Positions 8,709 through 17,247 of a stretch of 49,977 nucleotides of DNA are shown here, piece after piece. Below the pieces are notes generated by a model. The model was not told where the DNA came from, did not search any database, and worked only from the letters and a program-made list of their open reading frames with translations. Both the position numbers and the translations under genes were made by a program. The stretch comes from Flavobacterium sp. GTDB taxonomy: Bacteria > Bacteroidota > Bacteroidia > Flavobacteriales > Flavobacteriaceae. Position 1 is the stretch's first letter. Each line of letters begins with the position of its first letter. The stretch spans positions 1 to 49,977 of the forward strand of contig JADKBW010000028.1 of NCBI GenBank assembly GCA_016714905.1. Reading direction: 5' to 3'.

Positions 8709-8995
8709 ATTAATTGTACTCAATGTATGTTTTCAATAATCTAAATTGCTATTTTTTCTTTCAAAGAACCGCTCATCTGAGACAAGCAAATGAATAAACA
8801 CAGGCTTTAATTAAATAAATTACATCATAATAAAGTGTTCTTTTGAAATTACAAGTACTGTGAAAAAGCAACAATTTCACTGTAACATTATTTTCTAGAA
8901 AATATTTCTCTACATTTAACCAATAAATTAAATGCAACGCAACAAAAAACACAAACATGTTCTGATCGCTCAGGGCAAATTATACCTCTCTTACT

Positions 8996-10039
8996 ATGAA
9001 AAAAAATTACCTTCTCGTTATGTTTCTTTTATCGCTTACTAACATGCACAGTCAAATGATTGGAGGTGTCGATGTATCAAACTTGCCGAACAACTTACAC
9101 AGTACAAGTGCACCCTCGGCTGATTGCGATGTACAGTTTAGTTTTCAAACCTCCAGTCCGTCACCCTCTGGATTGTGTTTTGACGGCACGTATTTATATA
9201 GTACAGCTGGAGATTTGCCATTTATTGATAAATATAGCTTAGACGGACAATTAGTAGCCTCAATTCCTATTCCGCTATCTAGTTCTAACTTTTATGGGGG
9301 TGATTTAGATTTTGACGGTACTAATTTATGGCTAATGGCAGAGCAACACGGCATTTTGTACAAAATGAATCCACTCAATGGAGAGGTGCTCAGTGCTTTA
9401 ACTATTTCATCTGCGTCAGATCCGAATTATGCTAGTTGTGCCTATGATAATGGATATCTGTGGGTTAATGAGTATTTTTCCGAACATCTATTACTACATA
9501 TTAATGCAACTACTGGCGTCATTGAAGACACTTTTAATATTATTCCAGGCATAATATCGCTAAGAATAATAAATGGAGACCTTTATGGCGTTGATTATAA
9601 CACCGATCTCTTGCATAAATTTGACAAAACAACGGGGGCTATACTGTCGTCAACTCCTTGGTGCATTCCTAATTTTTCACTTGGCATTTGTACTGCTGAC
9701 GGGAGCATTTGGGGCCTAAGCGGAAGCATCGTTTATGGAGGTTCACAAAGTATCAAAAGGTTTGAAAGTTCACTTTTATCAAATGATTCCTTCGAATCTT
9801 CAAATATTGAAATTACAGTTTTACCCAATCCTGCATCTGATGTCATAAATATTAAGGCTGCATCTACAAGTATTATTGGTTTTGAAATCTTTAATGTTCT
9901 AGGTGGAAGCATTGCTAGAAAAAACTGCGATGGAATTGGGGAAATTTCTTTTGACATTTCAAATTTTCAAAATGGAATTTATTTTATTAAAGTCGCTACT
10001 AAAAATGGAAGCTATGTGAAAAAATATATCAAAATATAA
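8996..10039 (+). CDS. T9SS type A cargo with propeller-like body
   Basis: This 347-residue protein begins with a signal peptide (MKKNYLLVMFLLSLTNMHSQ). The body resembles a YncE/SMP-30-type beta-propeller, with blades such as GLCFDGTYLYSTAGDLPFID, DLDFDGTNLWLMAEQHG and ASCAYDNGYLWVNEYF, which read like 'final destination' trackers (LYKMNPLNGEV, LHKFDKTTGAI). The last 75 residues (ITVLPNPASDVINIKA to NGSYVKKYIKI) form a type A sorting domain. It is expected on the cell surface after T9SS export. A terminator follows at 10115. The ligand is unknown. Confidence 0.82.
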   Translation: MKKNYLLVMFLLSLTNMHSQMIGGVDVSNLPNNLHSTSAPSADCDVQFSFQTSSPSPSGLCFDGTYLYSTAGDLPFIDKYSLDGQLVASIPIPLSSSNFYGGDLDFDGTNLWLMAEQHGILYKMNPLNGEVLSALTISSASDPNYASCAYDNGYLWVNEYFSEHLLLHINATTGVIEDTFNIIPGIISLRIINGDLYGVDYNTDLLHKFDKTTGAILSSTPWCIPNFSLGICTADGSIWGLSGSIVYGGSQSIKRFESSLLSNDSFESSNIEITVLPNPASDVINIKAASTSIIGFEIFNVLGGSIARKNCDGIGEISFDISNFQNGIYFIKVATKNGSYVKKYIKI

Positions 10040-10114
10040 AATAGGAGACCATTTGATAAAGTGTAGATTTTTTTTGCACTGAGCGCAACAATTAAATGGT
10101 ACTGTTAAATAAAG

Positions 10115-10142
10115 AACCTCTGCCGAAAATCAGAGGTTTTTG
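10115..10142 (+). terminator. Intrinsic terminator
   Basis: AACCTCTG (10115-10122), an 8-base loop, CAGAGGTT (10131-10138) and a T tract form a perfect 8-bp stem about 75 bp after the T9SS gene stop. The remaining gap to 10321 holds no gene that I can see. Confidence 0.8.
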
Positions 10143-10321
10143 TTTTGATAATACTTGCTACGGTTCAATATTTTTAAGAACGCTACTTTCATAACTTTGA
10201 TATTTACCTTGAATTCTCACAGGGATGTCACAAAATGTAACATTGCAGTTGTATTTCAAAATCATTTTACTATTTTTAAAACTTTATTTTAAAGTCAATT
10301 TCCTACTAATAGCGTCATAGC

Positions 10322-11008
10322 ATGTTTCTACAATTTAAAAATGCCTTTTGGGCTTTTTGTCTTCTTGCCTGTTTCCCTTTGTATTCGCTTGGACAAATGC
10401 TACTTTTTTTCCATGATCAAAATCACAAAGACTTTTATATCGGATTAACGAAATATAGTTCATCTTGGATCAATTCGCATTTAGTATTGATGCTGTCGCT
10501 ACTGCTCATGATTCCAGCGTATTTAGCGATTGGTACTTATTTAAAAAATCGCAATTACCCAATTTGGTTTGGACTTAGCTTTTTCTTTCTAATCCTTTGC
10601 ATTTTTGTAATGTTTGGGCAATTTACGATTGATTTATGTTTGGTAGAAGTGGCCAAGTTGCCCGAGGACAAAGCGAATCTGTTGGTAGAGAAAATACAGA
10701 CAAATGCAGTTATTGAACCTTTGTTCTATGACAATTCAAAACTGTCTATTCTCTTTAAGTATATAGATTTTTGGTTCTTAAGCCAAATTTTTCTCGCGGG
10801 CGCTTTTTTTACTGCACGAAAACTTCCTAAATGGGAATTAGCTATATTCTTTACTGCTTTAATCATTACGCAATTAGGTCCACTGCTTGACCCTTTTTAT
10901 GGTAAAGTATTGAAACGTGTTGGCTATTCTTTATTTAGTTTCGCTTATTTTCCGATTGCCGTTTCTATTTTTAAGAATAAAAAAAGTAAGGCAATGACAA
11001 CCGATTGA
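10322..11008 (+). CDS. Unknown polytopic membrane protein
   Basis: This 228-residue protein has about six transmembrane segments, at roughly residues 10-30, 50-74, 79-103, 147-165, 171-190 and 201-218. The loop between segments 3 and 4 is charged (VEVAKLPEDKANLLVEKIQ). It ends with a basic cytoplasmic tail (FKNKKSKAMTTD). I do not recognise the family; the topology could suit a small sensor or transporter, but no motif supports either. It stands alone between a terminator and the outer-membrane receptor gene. Confidence 0.6.
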   Translation: MFLQFKNAFWAFCLLACFPLYSLGQMLLFFHDQNHKDFYIGLTKYSSSWINSHLVLMLSLLLMIPAYLAIGTYLKNRNYPIWFGLSFFFLILCIFVMFGQFTIDLCLVEVAKLPEDKANLLVEKIQTNAVIEPLFYDNSKLSILFKYIDFWFLSQIFLAGAFFTARKLPKWELAIFFTALIITQLGPLLDPFYGKVLKRVGYSLFSFAYFPIAVSIFKNKKSKAMTTD

Positions 11009-11233
11009 TAACAATCAAAATAGTAAGCAATTATTTCAACCTGGATATTGTGAAATGCAGTCTCAATTGATTATTTGATTCCACATATTGATACAAGTCC
11101 TTCCTTTTTAAATAATATCTTTTCAAGTTATTGTTATTTTTTTTGTAACAAGAACTGCTTTTGGTTGTCTATAGTAACGAATAAAAAAACCGAGCGCTTA
11201 GCAATGGAATGCCAAAATTAATTAATTCTTTCT

Positions 11234-13642
11234 ATGAAAAAACTACTACTAGCCACTTTACTATTGTACATTACTGCAATCACCGCCCAAGAACAATCTA
11301 TTACCGGAAGGATTAAACTCAAGAAAGATACTGATCTCGCTACTTTTTCTGTGCTACTATTTCAATCTGAAAAGGATATTCTACAAAAAACAACACTAAC
11401 CAATAAGGAAGGTGTTTTTAGTTTTTCGACCATTCCAGATGGAAGCTATTATCTTCAAATAAATGCAAATGGCTACGAGGCATATCAATCAGAGCGCTTT
11501 TTGAAGAATGCTAATAGTGTTACCATACCGCCAATCACTTTAAAGGAAAAAACCAACGAACTGGCAGAAGTCGTCGTAAAATCGAAAAAACCAATCGTGC
11601 AAGTGCTTGCGGATAAGACGGTCTTTAACGTTCAAAATACGCTGAATGCCACAGGAATTACTGGCTTTGAGTTGTTGCGGAAAGCGCCGGGCATTATCAT
11701 CGATAACAATGATAATATTATAGTAGAAGGAAAAACTGGTGTTCTTATTTATATCGATGGAAAGCAATCGTATCTGACCGGCACCGAATTAATCAACTTT
11801 CTAAAGACACTGCAATCCATTGATATCGACAGTATTGAAATCATTACCCAACCTTCCTCAAAGTATGATGCTGCAGGAAATGCGGGTATTTTAAACATCA
11901 AACTCAAGAAGAATAAGAAATTCGGCACCAATGGAAGCGCTTCGTCGGGAGTCAATATTGGTAAATATGAAACTGCGATCAATTCCTTGTCATTGAATTC
12001 ACGAGACAAAAAGTCAAACATTTATGGTAATTACAGCAATCGTTTCGGAAGCAATTATGACTTTATTAATATTTATAGAGAGCAAAGCAATACGATATTC
12101 GACTCAAAGTCAGAAACCAAAAACGACATCAATGCGAACAATGTAAAACTCGGCTATGATTATTATGCCAATAGTAAAAACACTTTTGGAATTATTGTTA
12201 GTGGCAATTTTAATAATAATTATAGTTATACCGATACACGAACTCCAATTCGTCCCAGCAATAGTGCGATCATTGATAGTATCTTGGTGGCAAAAAATAT
12301 TGGCAAGGACAAATCATACAATTTGTATTCAAATCTCAATTACAAATATGAAGACACCACTGGAGTGACTCTGAATATGGATATTGACTATGGAAAGTAC
12401 CACAATGACAAAGAGAATTATCAGCCCAACACCTACTTTACCAATAATGAAACTACGATCTTGAATGAGAATAATAGTTTTCAAAATACTCCGATAACCA
12501 TTGATATCGCTACTTTTAAAACTGATTATGAACGAAATTTTTGGAAAGGAAAACTCGGTATTGGCGCAAAAACTTCCTTTGTAAAAACAGACAATACACT
12601 GGATTTCTTTAACGTGGTTGGAAATAATCAGACCTTAAACCCGAATAGGAGTAACACCTTCATTTATAAAGAAAATGTAAATGCAGCCTATTTAAATTAC
12701 AACAGAACCTATAAAAAATTCAATTTTCAATTGGGATTAAGAGTAGAAAATACGGTTTCTGACGGAGAATTAATAGCCCTAATTCCGACCAATAACGAGC
12801 AAGTCAAACGAAATTATACCGACTGGTTTCCAAGTGGAGGCATCACCTATAATCGCAATGATAAAAACACTTTTGCATTGATTTATAGCAGACGTATCGA
12901 ACGACCTAACTACCAATCCCTAAACCCGTTTGAGTACCAACTCGATGAGTTATCCTTTGTTCGTGGAAATCCATTCTTAAAGCCGCAATACGCAGATAAT
13001 TTCAAAATATCTCATACGTACAATTACACCTTAAACACGAGTTTAAGCTTTACCAGAGTGACCGATTATTTTGCGCAAGTAATTGAAGCATCGGGTTCAA
13101 GTAGAAGTTTTCTTACCTCAAGAAACGTGGCCAATGAGGAAGTAATCAATTTAGGCGTTTCGTATCCTTTCGAGGTGAAAAAATGGTGGAATGTTTTTAT
13201 AAGTGTCAATGCCTTTCAAAGTAAATATATTGCCACAAATGATGCTTTCTTATCCATAAAGCAACAAACATTGAGCTTATACGGACAAAATAATTTTAAT
13301 CTTCCAAAAGGCATCATGATGGAAGTTTCAGGATGGTATAGTTCGCCCTCTATTTGGGGAGGAACTTTTAGAACCAAAAGTATCGGTTCTTTAGACCTAG
13401 CGTTTCAAAAGCAATTCTTAGACAAGAAGCTCACAGCACGATTAGCCTTTTCGGACATCCTCTACACCTCACCATGGAATGGAGAAACGCAATATGACTT
13501 TGTGAAAATTACGGGAGACGGAGGGAATGACAGCCGCCAAGTTCGTTTTAATTTGAGCTACAATTTCGGAAGCGATACAGTCAAAAAATCGCGAGAAAGA
13601 GAAACCGGATTAGAAGCTGAAAAGAACCGAATTGGTAAATAA
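11234..13642 (+). CDS. TonB-dependent receptor-like outer-membrane barrel
   Basis: This 802-residue protein opens with a signal peptide (MKKLLLATLLLYITAITAQ). A carboxypeptidase-regulatory-like beta-sandwich of about 85 residues follows (SITGRIKLKKDTDLATFSVL to TLKEK). A plug-like domain begins VVVKSKKPIVQVLADKTVF and contains the GVLIYIDGKQ and IEIITQPSSKYDAAGNAGI motifs. The rest is a barrel of outer-membrane beta-barrel family type, with barrel motifs such as SRRIERPNYQSLNPF. The C-terminus extends past the last strand with a charged tail (REREtGLEAEKNRI). Such proteins import an unknown ligand with TonB or act as CarboxypepD-type barrels. There is no SusD partner. It converges with the rhodanese gene 8 bp away. 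Confidence 0.88.
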   Translation: MKKLLLATLLLYITAITAQEQSITGRIKLKKDTDLATFSVLLFQSEKDILQKTTLTNKEGVFSFSTIPDGSYYLQINANGYEAYQSERFLKNANSVTIPPITLKEKTNELAEVVVKSKKPIVQVLADKTVFNVQNTLNATGITGFELLRKAPGIIIDNNDNIIVEGKTGVLIYIDGKQSYLTGTELINFLKTLQSIDIDSIEIITQPSSKYDAAGNAGILNIKLKKNKKFGTNGSASSGVNIGKYETAINSLSLNSRDKKSNIYGNYSNRFGSNYDFINIYREQSNTIFDSKSETKNDINANNVKLGYDYYANSKNTFGIIVSGNFNNNYSYTDTRTPIRPSNSAIIDSILVAKNIGKDKSYNLYSNLNYKYEDTTGVTLNMDIDYGKYHNDKENYQPNTYFTNNETTILNENNSFQNTPITIDIATFKTDYERNFWKGKLGIGAKTSFVKTDNTLDFFNVVGNNQTLNPNRSNTFIYKENVNAAYLNYNRTYKKFNFQLGLRVENTVSDGELIALIPTNNEQVKRNYTDWFPSGGITYNRNDKNTFALIYSRRIERPNYQSLNPFEYQLDELSFVRGNPFLKPQYADNFKISHTYNYTLNTSLSFTRVTDYFAQVIEASGSSRSFLTSRNVANEEVINLGVSYPFEVKKWWNVFISVNAFQSKYIATNDAFLSIKQQTLSLYGQNNFNLPKGIMMEVSGWYSSPSIWGGTFRTKSIGSLDLAFQKQFLDKKLTARLAFSDILYTSPWNGETQYDFVKITGDGGNDSRQVRFNLSYNFGSDTVKKSRERETGLEAEKNRIGK

Positions 13643-13650
13643 TTGAAACC

Positions 13651-13965
13651 TTAGTCGGGCATAACCACTGCTCCACTCCATTGCATAAAACCGCCAACTA
13701 AGTTATAAGTGTTTTCAAAGCCCAATTGATTCATTATACTACAAGCTTGTGCGCTTCTTCCGCCCGCTTTACAATAAACATAGTAATTCTTGGATTTATC
13801 CAATTCATCTATTTTGTATATAAATCCTTGTCCCTGATAAATATCGATTTGTAAGGCATTCGGAATGATGCCTTCTGCCCATTCGTCTGGAGTTCGAACA
13901 TCAATGATAACGGCATTGTCATCTTGCTCCAATTGATTCGCCCACTCTTGTTGTGATAAGTCCAT
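13651..13965 (-). CDS. Single-domain rhodanese-like protein
   Basis: This 104-residue cytosolic protein is a complete rhodanese domain. It has the CH2A-type motif IIDVRTPDEWAEGIIPNALQ (about 20-39) and the active-site loop CKAGGRSAQA, with Cys at about 65. It ends with GFENTYNLVGGFMQW, the usual last helix. These enzymes carry a persulfide on the Cys and hand sulfur to thiols or partner proteins. There is no signal peptide. It is divergent from the MarR gene, with a shared 167-bp gap holding the MarR operators, so co-regulation is possible but not shown. Confidence 0.92.
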   Translation of the reverse strand: MDLSQQEWANQLEQDDNAVIIDVRTPDEWAEGIIPNALQIDIYQGQGFIYKIDELDKSKNYYVYCKAGGRSAQACSIMNQLGFENTYNLVGGFMQWSGAVVMPD

Positions 13966-14067
13966 ACTTTTTTTTGTAAAAATATTAAAAAAGAAGAACG
14001 AGCGAGGAATATTCTTTTACAAATTACTCAAAATAAGCACAAGAGTAAATTAACAAAAAAATAACAC

Positions 14068-14117
14068 ATTTGTATATACAAATATAGAGAAGAGCCGATA
14101 CATTTGTACCTACAAAT
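14068..14117 (+). promoter_or_regulatory. Twin MarR operators overlapping a promoter
   Basis: Two near-identical palindromes lie upstream of the marR-like start. ATTTGTATATACAAAT (14068-14083) is a perfect 16-bp palindrome. ATTTGTACCTACAAAT (14102-14117) has identical 7-bp half-sites around a CC centre. Their centres are 34 bp apart, about three helical turns. TACATTTG (14099-14106) fits the -7 element and overlaps the second site, and the TTTG in the first site could serve as a distant -33 (26-base spacer, long). TTTGTA/TACAAA half-sites suit MarR-family binding, implying autorepression. Confidence 0.72.
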
Positions 14118-14132
14118 ATTGTAGCTGTAGAC

Positions 14133-14597
14133 ATGAAAATTGAAGAAGTGATAAAATCAAATGTAGCTCTGGATGATGCGAAGAAAGTAATCCTTAATTT
14201 GATGTATGCTCAAAATGTAATTGGCGATAAATTTAATGAATTGCTAAAACCTTATGATGTATCAGCGGAGCAGTATAATGTGCTTCGTATACTTCGAGGA
14301 CAAAAAGGAGCAGCGGTCAACATGTGCGATATCCAAGAGCGAATGCTGGCAAAGAATAGCAACACCACACGACTTATCGACAAACTCCTAGTAAAGGACT
14401 ATGTGACTCGTGAGATTTGTCCAGTAAATCGTAGGAAAATGGAAATCCTAATCACAGCAAAAGGATTATCGTTGTTAGAAGAATTAGATGCTAAAGTAAA
14501 ATCGCATGAAGAAACCTTCGCATCAAATCTTACCACAGACGAACTACAATATTTAAATCAATTACTAGAAAAATACAGAACCATAAAAAACGAGTAA
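14133..14597 (+). CDS. MarR family transcriptional regulator
   Basis: A 154-residue winged-helix regulator. The dimerisation helix comes first (VIGDKFNELLKPYDVSAEQYNVLRIL), then the recognition region (MCDIQERMLAKNSNTTRLIDKLL), the wing (DYVTREICPVNRRKMEILITAKG) and a long C-terminal helix. The layout matches MarR family members that sense phenolics or oxidants. It precedes a nitroreductase by 5 bp and a YceI gene, so it very likely controls them. Two palindromes at 14068-14117 are the probable binding sites. Cys in MCDIQE and EICPVN could be redox sensors, which is an inference. Confidence 0.92.
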   Translation: MKIEEVIKSNVALDDAKKVILNLMYAQNVIGDKFNELLKPYDVSAEQYNVLRILRGQKGAAVNMCDIQERMLAKNSNTTRLIDKLLVKDYVTREICPVNRRKMEILITAKGLSLLEELDAKVKSHEETFASNLTTDELQYLNQLLEKYRTIKNE

Positions 14598-14602
14598 TCC
14601 TT

Positions 14603-15234
14603 ATGAGCACTTTCTTAGAAAACCAAAATTGGCGTTATGCTACCAAAAAATTCGACGCAACAAAAAAAGTATCCGCCGAAGACTTAAGATTTCTGAAAGA
14701 AGCAATACGATTGGCAGCTTCATCGTACGGCTTACAACCCTATAAAGTTATTTTTATAGAAACTGCCGATTTACGTGCAAAATTACAACCTGCTGCCTGG
14801 GGACAAAGTCAAATTGTAGATGCTTCACACCTCATCGTATTTGCCAACATGACTAATTTTGGTGATAAAGAAATTGATGAAGCAATTCAAAATCTAACGA
14901 CAACTAGAGGCTTACCCGCAGATGCATTGAAAGGTTATGGCGACTTTATGAAATCAAAAATTTCTCCTTTGCCAATGGAAAAAAGAGACGCGTGGACTGC
15001 CAAACAAACCTACTTAGCCTTAGGAAATTTATTGAATGTGCCGCTGAACTAAAGATTGATGTCACGCCAATGGAAGGCTTTGAACCAGCGCAGTTTAATG
15101 AAATTCTCGGCTTAGAGGCAATGAATCTAAATACTGCGCTTGTAGCAACCATCGGTTACCGTCATGACAAAGATCAAACACAACACTATACCAAAGTGCG
15201 TAAATCAAACGAAGAACTATTTTTAACTTTATAA
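14603..15234 (+). pseudogene. NAD(P)H-dependent nitroreductase family oxidoreductase, frameshifted
   Basis: A flavin nitroreductase (NfsB-like) of about 210 residues is split by one missing base near 15035-15037. The first frame (14603 to stop at 15052) carries WRYATKKFDATKKVSAEDL, the FMN-binding start, and SSYGLQPYKVIFIE. The second continues CAAELKIDVTPMEGFEP to the stop at 15234, with the usual GYRHDKDQTQHYTKVRK end. Adding one A in the GAATGT stretch restores a continuous protein. It lies 5 bp after the MarR gene and just before YceI. It would reduce quinones or nitro compounds with NAD(P)H. The shift may be a sequencing error. Confidence 0.85.
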
Positions 15235-15262
15235 TCAATTTCTAATTTAAACATTCAAAACA

Positions 15263-15832
15263 ATGAAAAACTTAAGAACACTTGCAGTAGTATTGACAAT
15301 TGCTTTTTCAACAACTGCGCTAACCGCACAAACTAAACCAGTAAGTGCTGCAAAAAGTACCATTAACTGGGTCGGCAAAAAAGTAACTGGTCAACACGAA
15401 GGAACAATCAAACTGAAAGACGGTGCATTCTTTATGAAAGACGGCAAAATTGTTCGTGGAAAATTTACAGTAGATATGACCTCTATTGAAGTAACTGACT
15501 TGAAAGCTGGTGAAGGAAAAGAAAAACTAGAAGGTCACTTGAAAGCGGATGATTTCTTTGGAGTTGAAAAATTTGCTACCGCAAGTATGAACTTCAAAAT
15601 GGTTACTCCAAAAGCAAACGGTGTTTATAGTGTAGTTGCGGATTTAACAATCAAAGGAATTACAAAACCTGTAAATTTTGATTTAACTGTAAAAGACAAC
15701 AACGCAACCGCAAAAGTAGTGGTGGATAGAACTAAATATGATATCAAATATGGTTCAGGAAGTTTCTTTGACAATCTTGGTGATAAAGTTATTTCAGATA
15801 ATTTCGACTTAACTGTTTCTCTACAGTTCTAA
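15263..15832 (+). CDS. YceI family protein (first paralogue)
   Basis: A 189-residue secreted protein with a signal peptide (MKNLRTLAVVLTIAFSTTAL), then a full YceI lipocalin-like barrel. Hallmarks are STINWVGKKVTGQHEGTIKL near residue 33-52, DMTSIEVTDL, GHLKADDFFGVEKFATAS and DLTIKGITKPVNFDLTVKD. YceI proteins bind polyisoprenoid lipids in the periplasm and are linked to acid and oxidative stress. It lies 28 bp after the nitroreductase and is probably in the MarR-controlled unit. A terminator follows at 15862. A diverged second copy starts at 15994. Confidence 0.93.
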   Translation: MKNLRTLAVVLTIAFSTTALTAQTKPVSAAKSTINWVGKKVTGQHEGTIKLKDGAFFMKDGKIVRGKFTVDMTSIEVTDLKAGEGKEKLEGHLKADDFFGVEKFATASMNFKMVTPKANGVYSVVADLTIKGITKPVNFDLTVKDNNATAKVVVDRTKYDIKYGSGSFFDNLGDKVISDNFDLTVSLQF

Positions 15833-15861
15833 TTAAAAAAAGGGAAAAATTGCTGTTAGAA

Positions 15862-15893
15862 AAACCTTGACAAATGAGTCGAGGTTTTTTTTT
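15862..15893 (+). terminator. Intrinsic terminator after first yceI-like gene
   Basis: AAACCTTGAC (15862-15871), loop AAATGA, GTCGAGGTTT (15878-15887), then further T residues. The 10-bp stem has one T-G pair. It ends the MarR-nitroreductase-YceI unit. Confidence 0.85.
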
Positions 15894-15993
15894 ATCACAA
15901 TTTTTATTTGAAAATAAACATCGAGAACAAAGTATGTTTTGTAACTTTGGAATAAACCATTGATAGTCTTATTATTAATTTAACTGTTCCATT

Positions 15994-16551
15994 ATGAAAA
16001 AAACATCTATTCTGCTGTTATTCCTTTGTTTTACGCTTTCCATATCGGCACAAGTTCGTAAAATAAATGTCGCAAAAAGTACTATTGTTTGGACGGGTAA
16101 AAAGATCACTGGAGAACATAGTGGAAGTTTGCAATTTAAAGAAGGCTCCCTTACCTACTCAAAAAAGAAACTGTCAAAAGGAAGTTTTACAGTTGATATG
16201 ACCACCTTAAACAATACTGACCAGTCGGGTAAGGACAAAGCACAATTGGAAGGCCACTTAAAATCGAGTGATTTTTTTGGCATAGAAGAATTCAAAGAAG
16301 CTACATTGGTATTTAAAGCCATTAAGCCCATCGCAAAAGGAACCTATTCTATTGTGGGCGACCTCACCATCAAAGGCAAAACCAACCCCGTAATTTTCGA
16401 TTTAACAATAAAAGGAAACAAAGCGATGACTAGTCTAATAGTCGATCGAACAAAATACGGCATTCAATATGGTTCCGGAAGTTTCTTTGCCGATCTCGGT
16501 GATCGGACGATTTACGACGAATTTGAATTGAAAATAGAACTCGTTTTCTAA
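15994..16551 (+). CDS. YceI family protein (second paralogue)
   Basis: A 185-residue protein with a signal peptide (MKKTSILLLFLCFTLSISAQ) and the same fold as the preceding YceI gene. Shared motifs include STIVWTGKKITGEHSGSLQF, GHLKSSDFFGIEEF, DLTIKGKTNPVIFDLTIKG and DRTKYGIQYGSGSFF. Divergence along the whole length suggests an old tandem duplication. It is separated from the first copy by a terminator. A TAACTTTG at 15942-15949 could be its own -7 element, though no well-spaced -33 is visible. It is probably a periplasmic isoprenoid-binding protein; separate regulation would allow a different role. Confidence 0.93.
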   Translation: MKKTSILLLFLCFTLSISAQVRKINVAKSTIVWTGKKITGEHSGSLQFKEGSLTYSKKKLSKGSFTVDMTTLNNTDQSGKDKAQLEGHLKSSDFFGIEEFKEATLVFKAIKPIAKGTYSIVGDLTIKGKTNPVIFDLTIKGNKAMTSLIVDRTKYGIQYGSGSFFADLGDRTIYDEFELKIELVF

Positions 16552-16611
16552 TTACTAAATCAAAAACCCAAGAAGCACCAGAATGATGTCATCCTACTGA
16601 TTTTAAATTAA

Positions 16612-17181
16612 ATGAAAAAAATAGTAATCATAGACAATTATGATAGTTTCACTTATAATTTAGTCCATTATCTAGAAGATTTAGACTGTGAAGTAACGGT
16701 GTTTCGTAATGATGAGTTCGAATTAGATGAATTATTACTATTTGATAAAATTGTACTCTCACCTGGACCAGGAATTCCTGATGACGCTGGTTTATTGAAA
16801 GAAGTTATAATACACTATGCTCCAACAAAAAGCATTTTAGGAGTATGTTTAGGTCAGCAAGCTATTGGTGAAGTTTTCGGTGGAAGCATTATCAATTTAG
16901 ATCAAGTATACCACGGAATAGCCACTAAAATTTCAGTGATCGTCGACGATGAAAATCTTTTTGAAGGTTTAGGAAATGTACTTGAGGTCGGGCGTTATCA
17001 TTCTTGGGTGACAAATACTTCTGATTTTCCGGAGGTTTTAGAAATTACTTCTCAAGATGAAAATGGTCAAATTATGTCACTACGACACAAAAAATTCGAT
17101 GTCAAAGGAGTTCAGTTCCATCCTGAAAGTGTATTGACACCAACTGGAAAAAGAATGTTAGAAAACTGGGTGAATTCGTAA
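16612..17181 (+). CDS. pabA: Aminodeoxychorismate/anthranilate synthase glutaminase (PabA/TrpG)
   Basis: A 189-residue class I glutamine amidotransferase. The catalytic Cys lies in GVCLGQQAIGEVFGG at about 79, and the His-Glu pair in VQFHPES at about 170 and 172. The oxyanion segment SPGPGIPDDAG is intact. It hydrolyses glutamine and channels ammonia to PabB or TrpE. A PabB gene occurs about 19 kb away on the other strand and no trp genes are here, so a role in folate (p-aminobenzoate) synthesis is favoured; a dual role is possible. A bidirectional terminator separates it from the convergent C1 peptidase. Confidence 0.93.
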   Translation: MKKIVIIDNYDSFTYNLVHYLEDLDCEVTVFRNDEFELDELLLFDKIVLSPGPGIPDDAGLLKEVIIHYAPTKSILGVCLGQQAIGEVFGGSIINLDQVYHGIATKISVIVDDENLFEGLGNVLEVGRYHSWVTNTSDFPEVLEITSQDENGQIMSLRHKKFDVKGVQFHPESVLTPTGKRMLENWVNS

Positions 17182-17215
17182 TTGAAGACTTTCAAACTTA
17201 TCGCTTTATAAAATC

Positions 17216-17247
17216 AAAAAAAATCCTGTCAATAGACAGGATTTTTA
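17216..17247. terminator. Bidirectional terminator
   Basis: AAATCCTGTC (17221-17230), loop AATA, GACAGGATTT (17235-17244), with an A tract to the left and a T tract to the right. The perfect 10-bp stem can end both PabA (plus) and the peptidase gene (minus), whose stop lies at 17248. Confidence 0.88.

Noticed and set aside
11540..12021. Minus-strand open frames inside the outer-membrane barrel gene
   Set aside because: They are shadows of a strongly supported gene and show no domain or start context.
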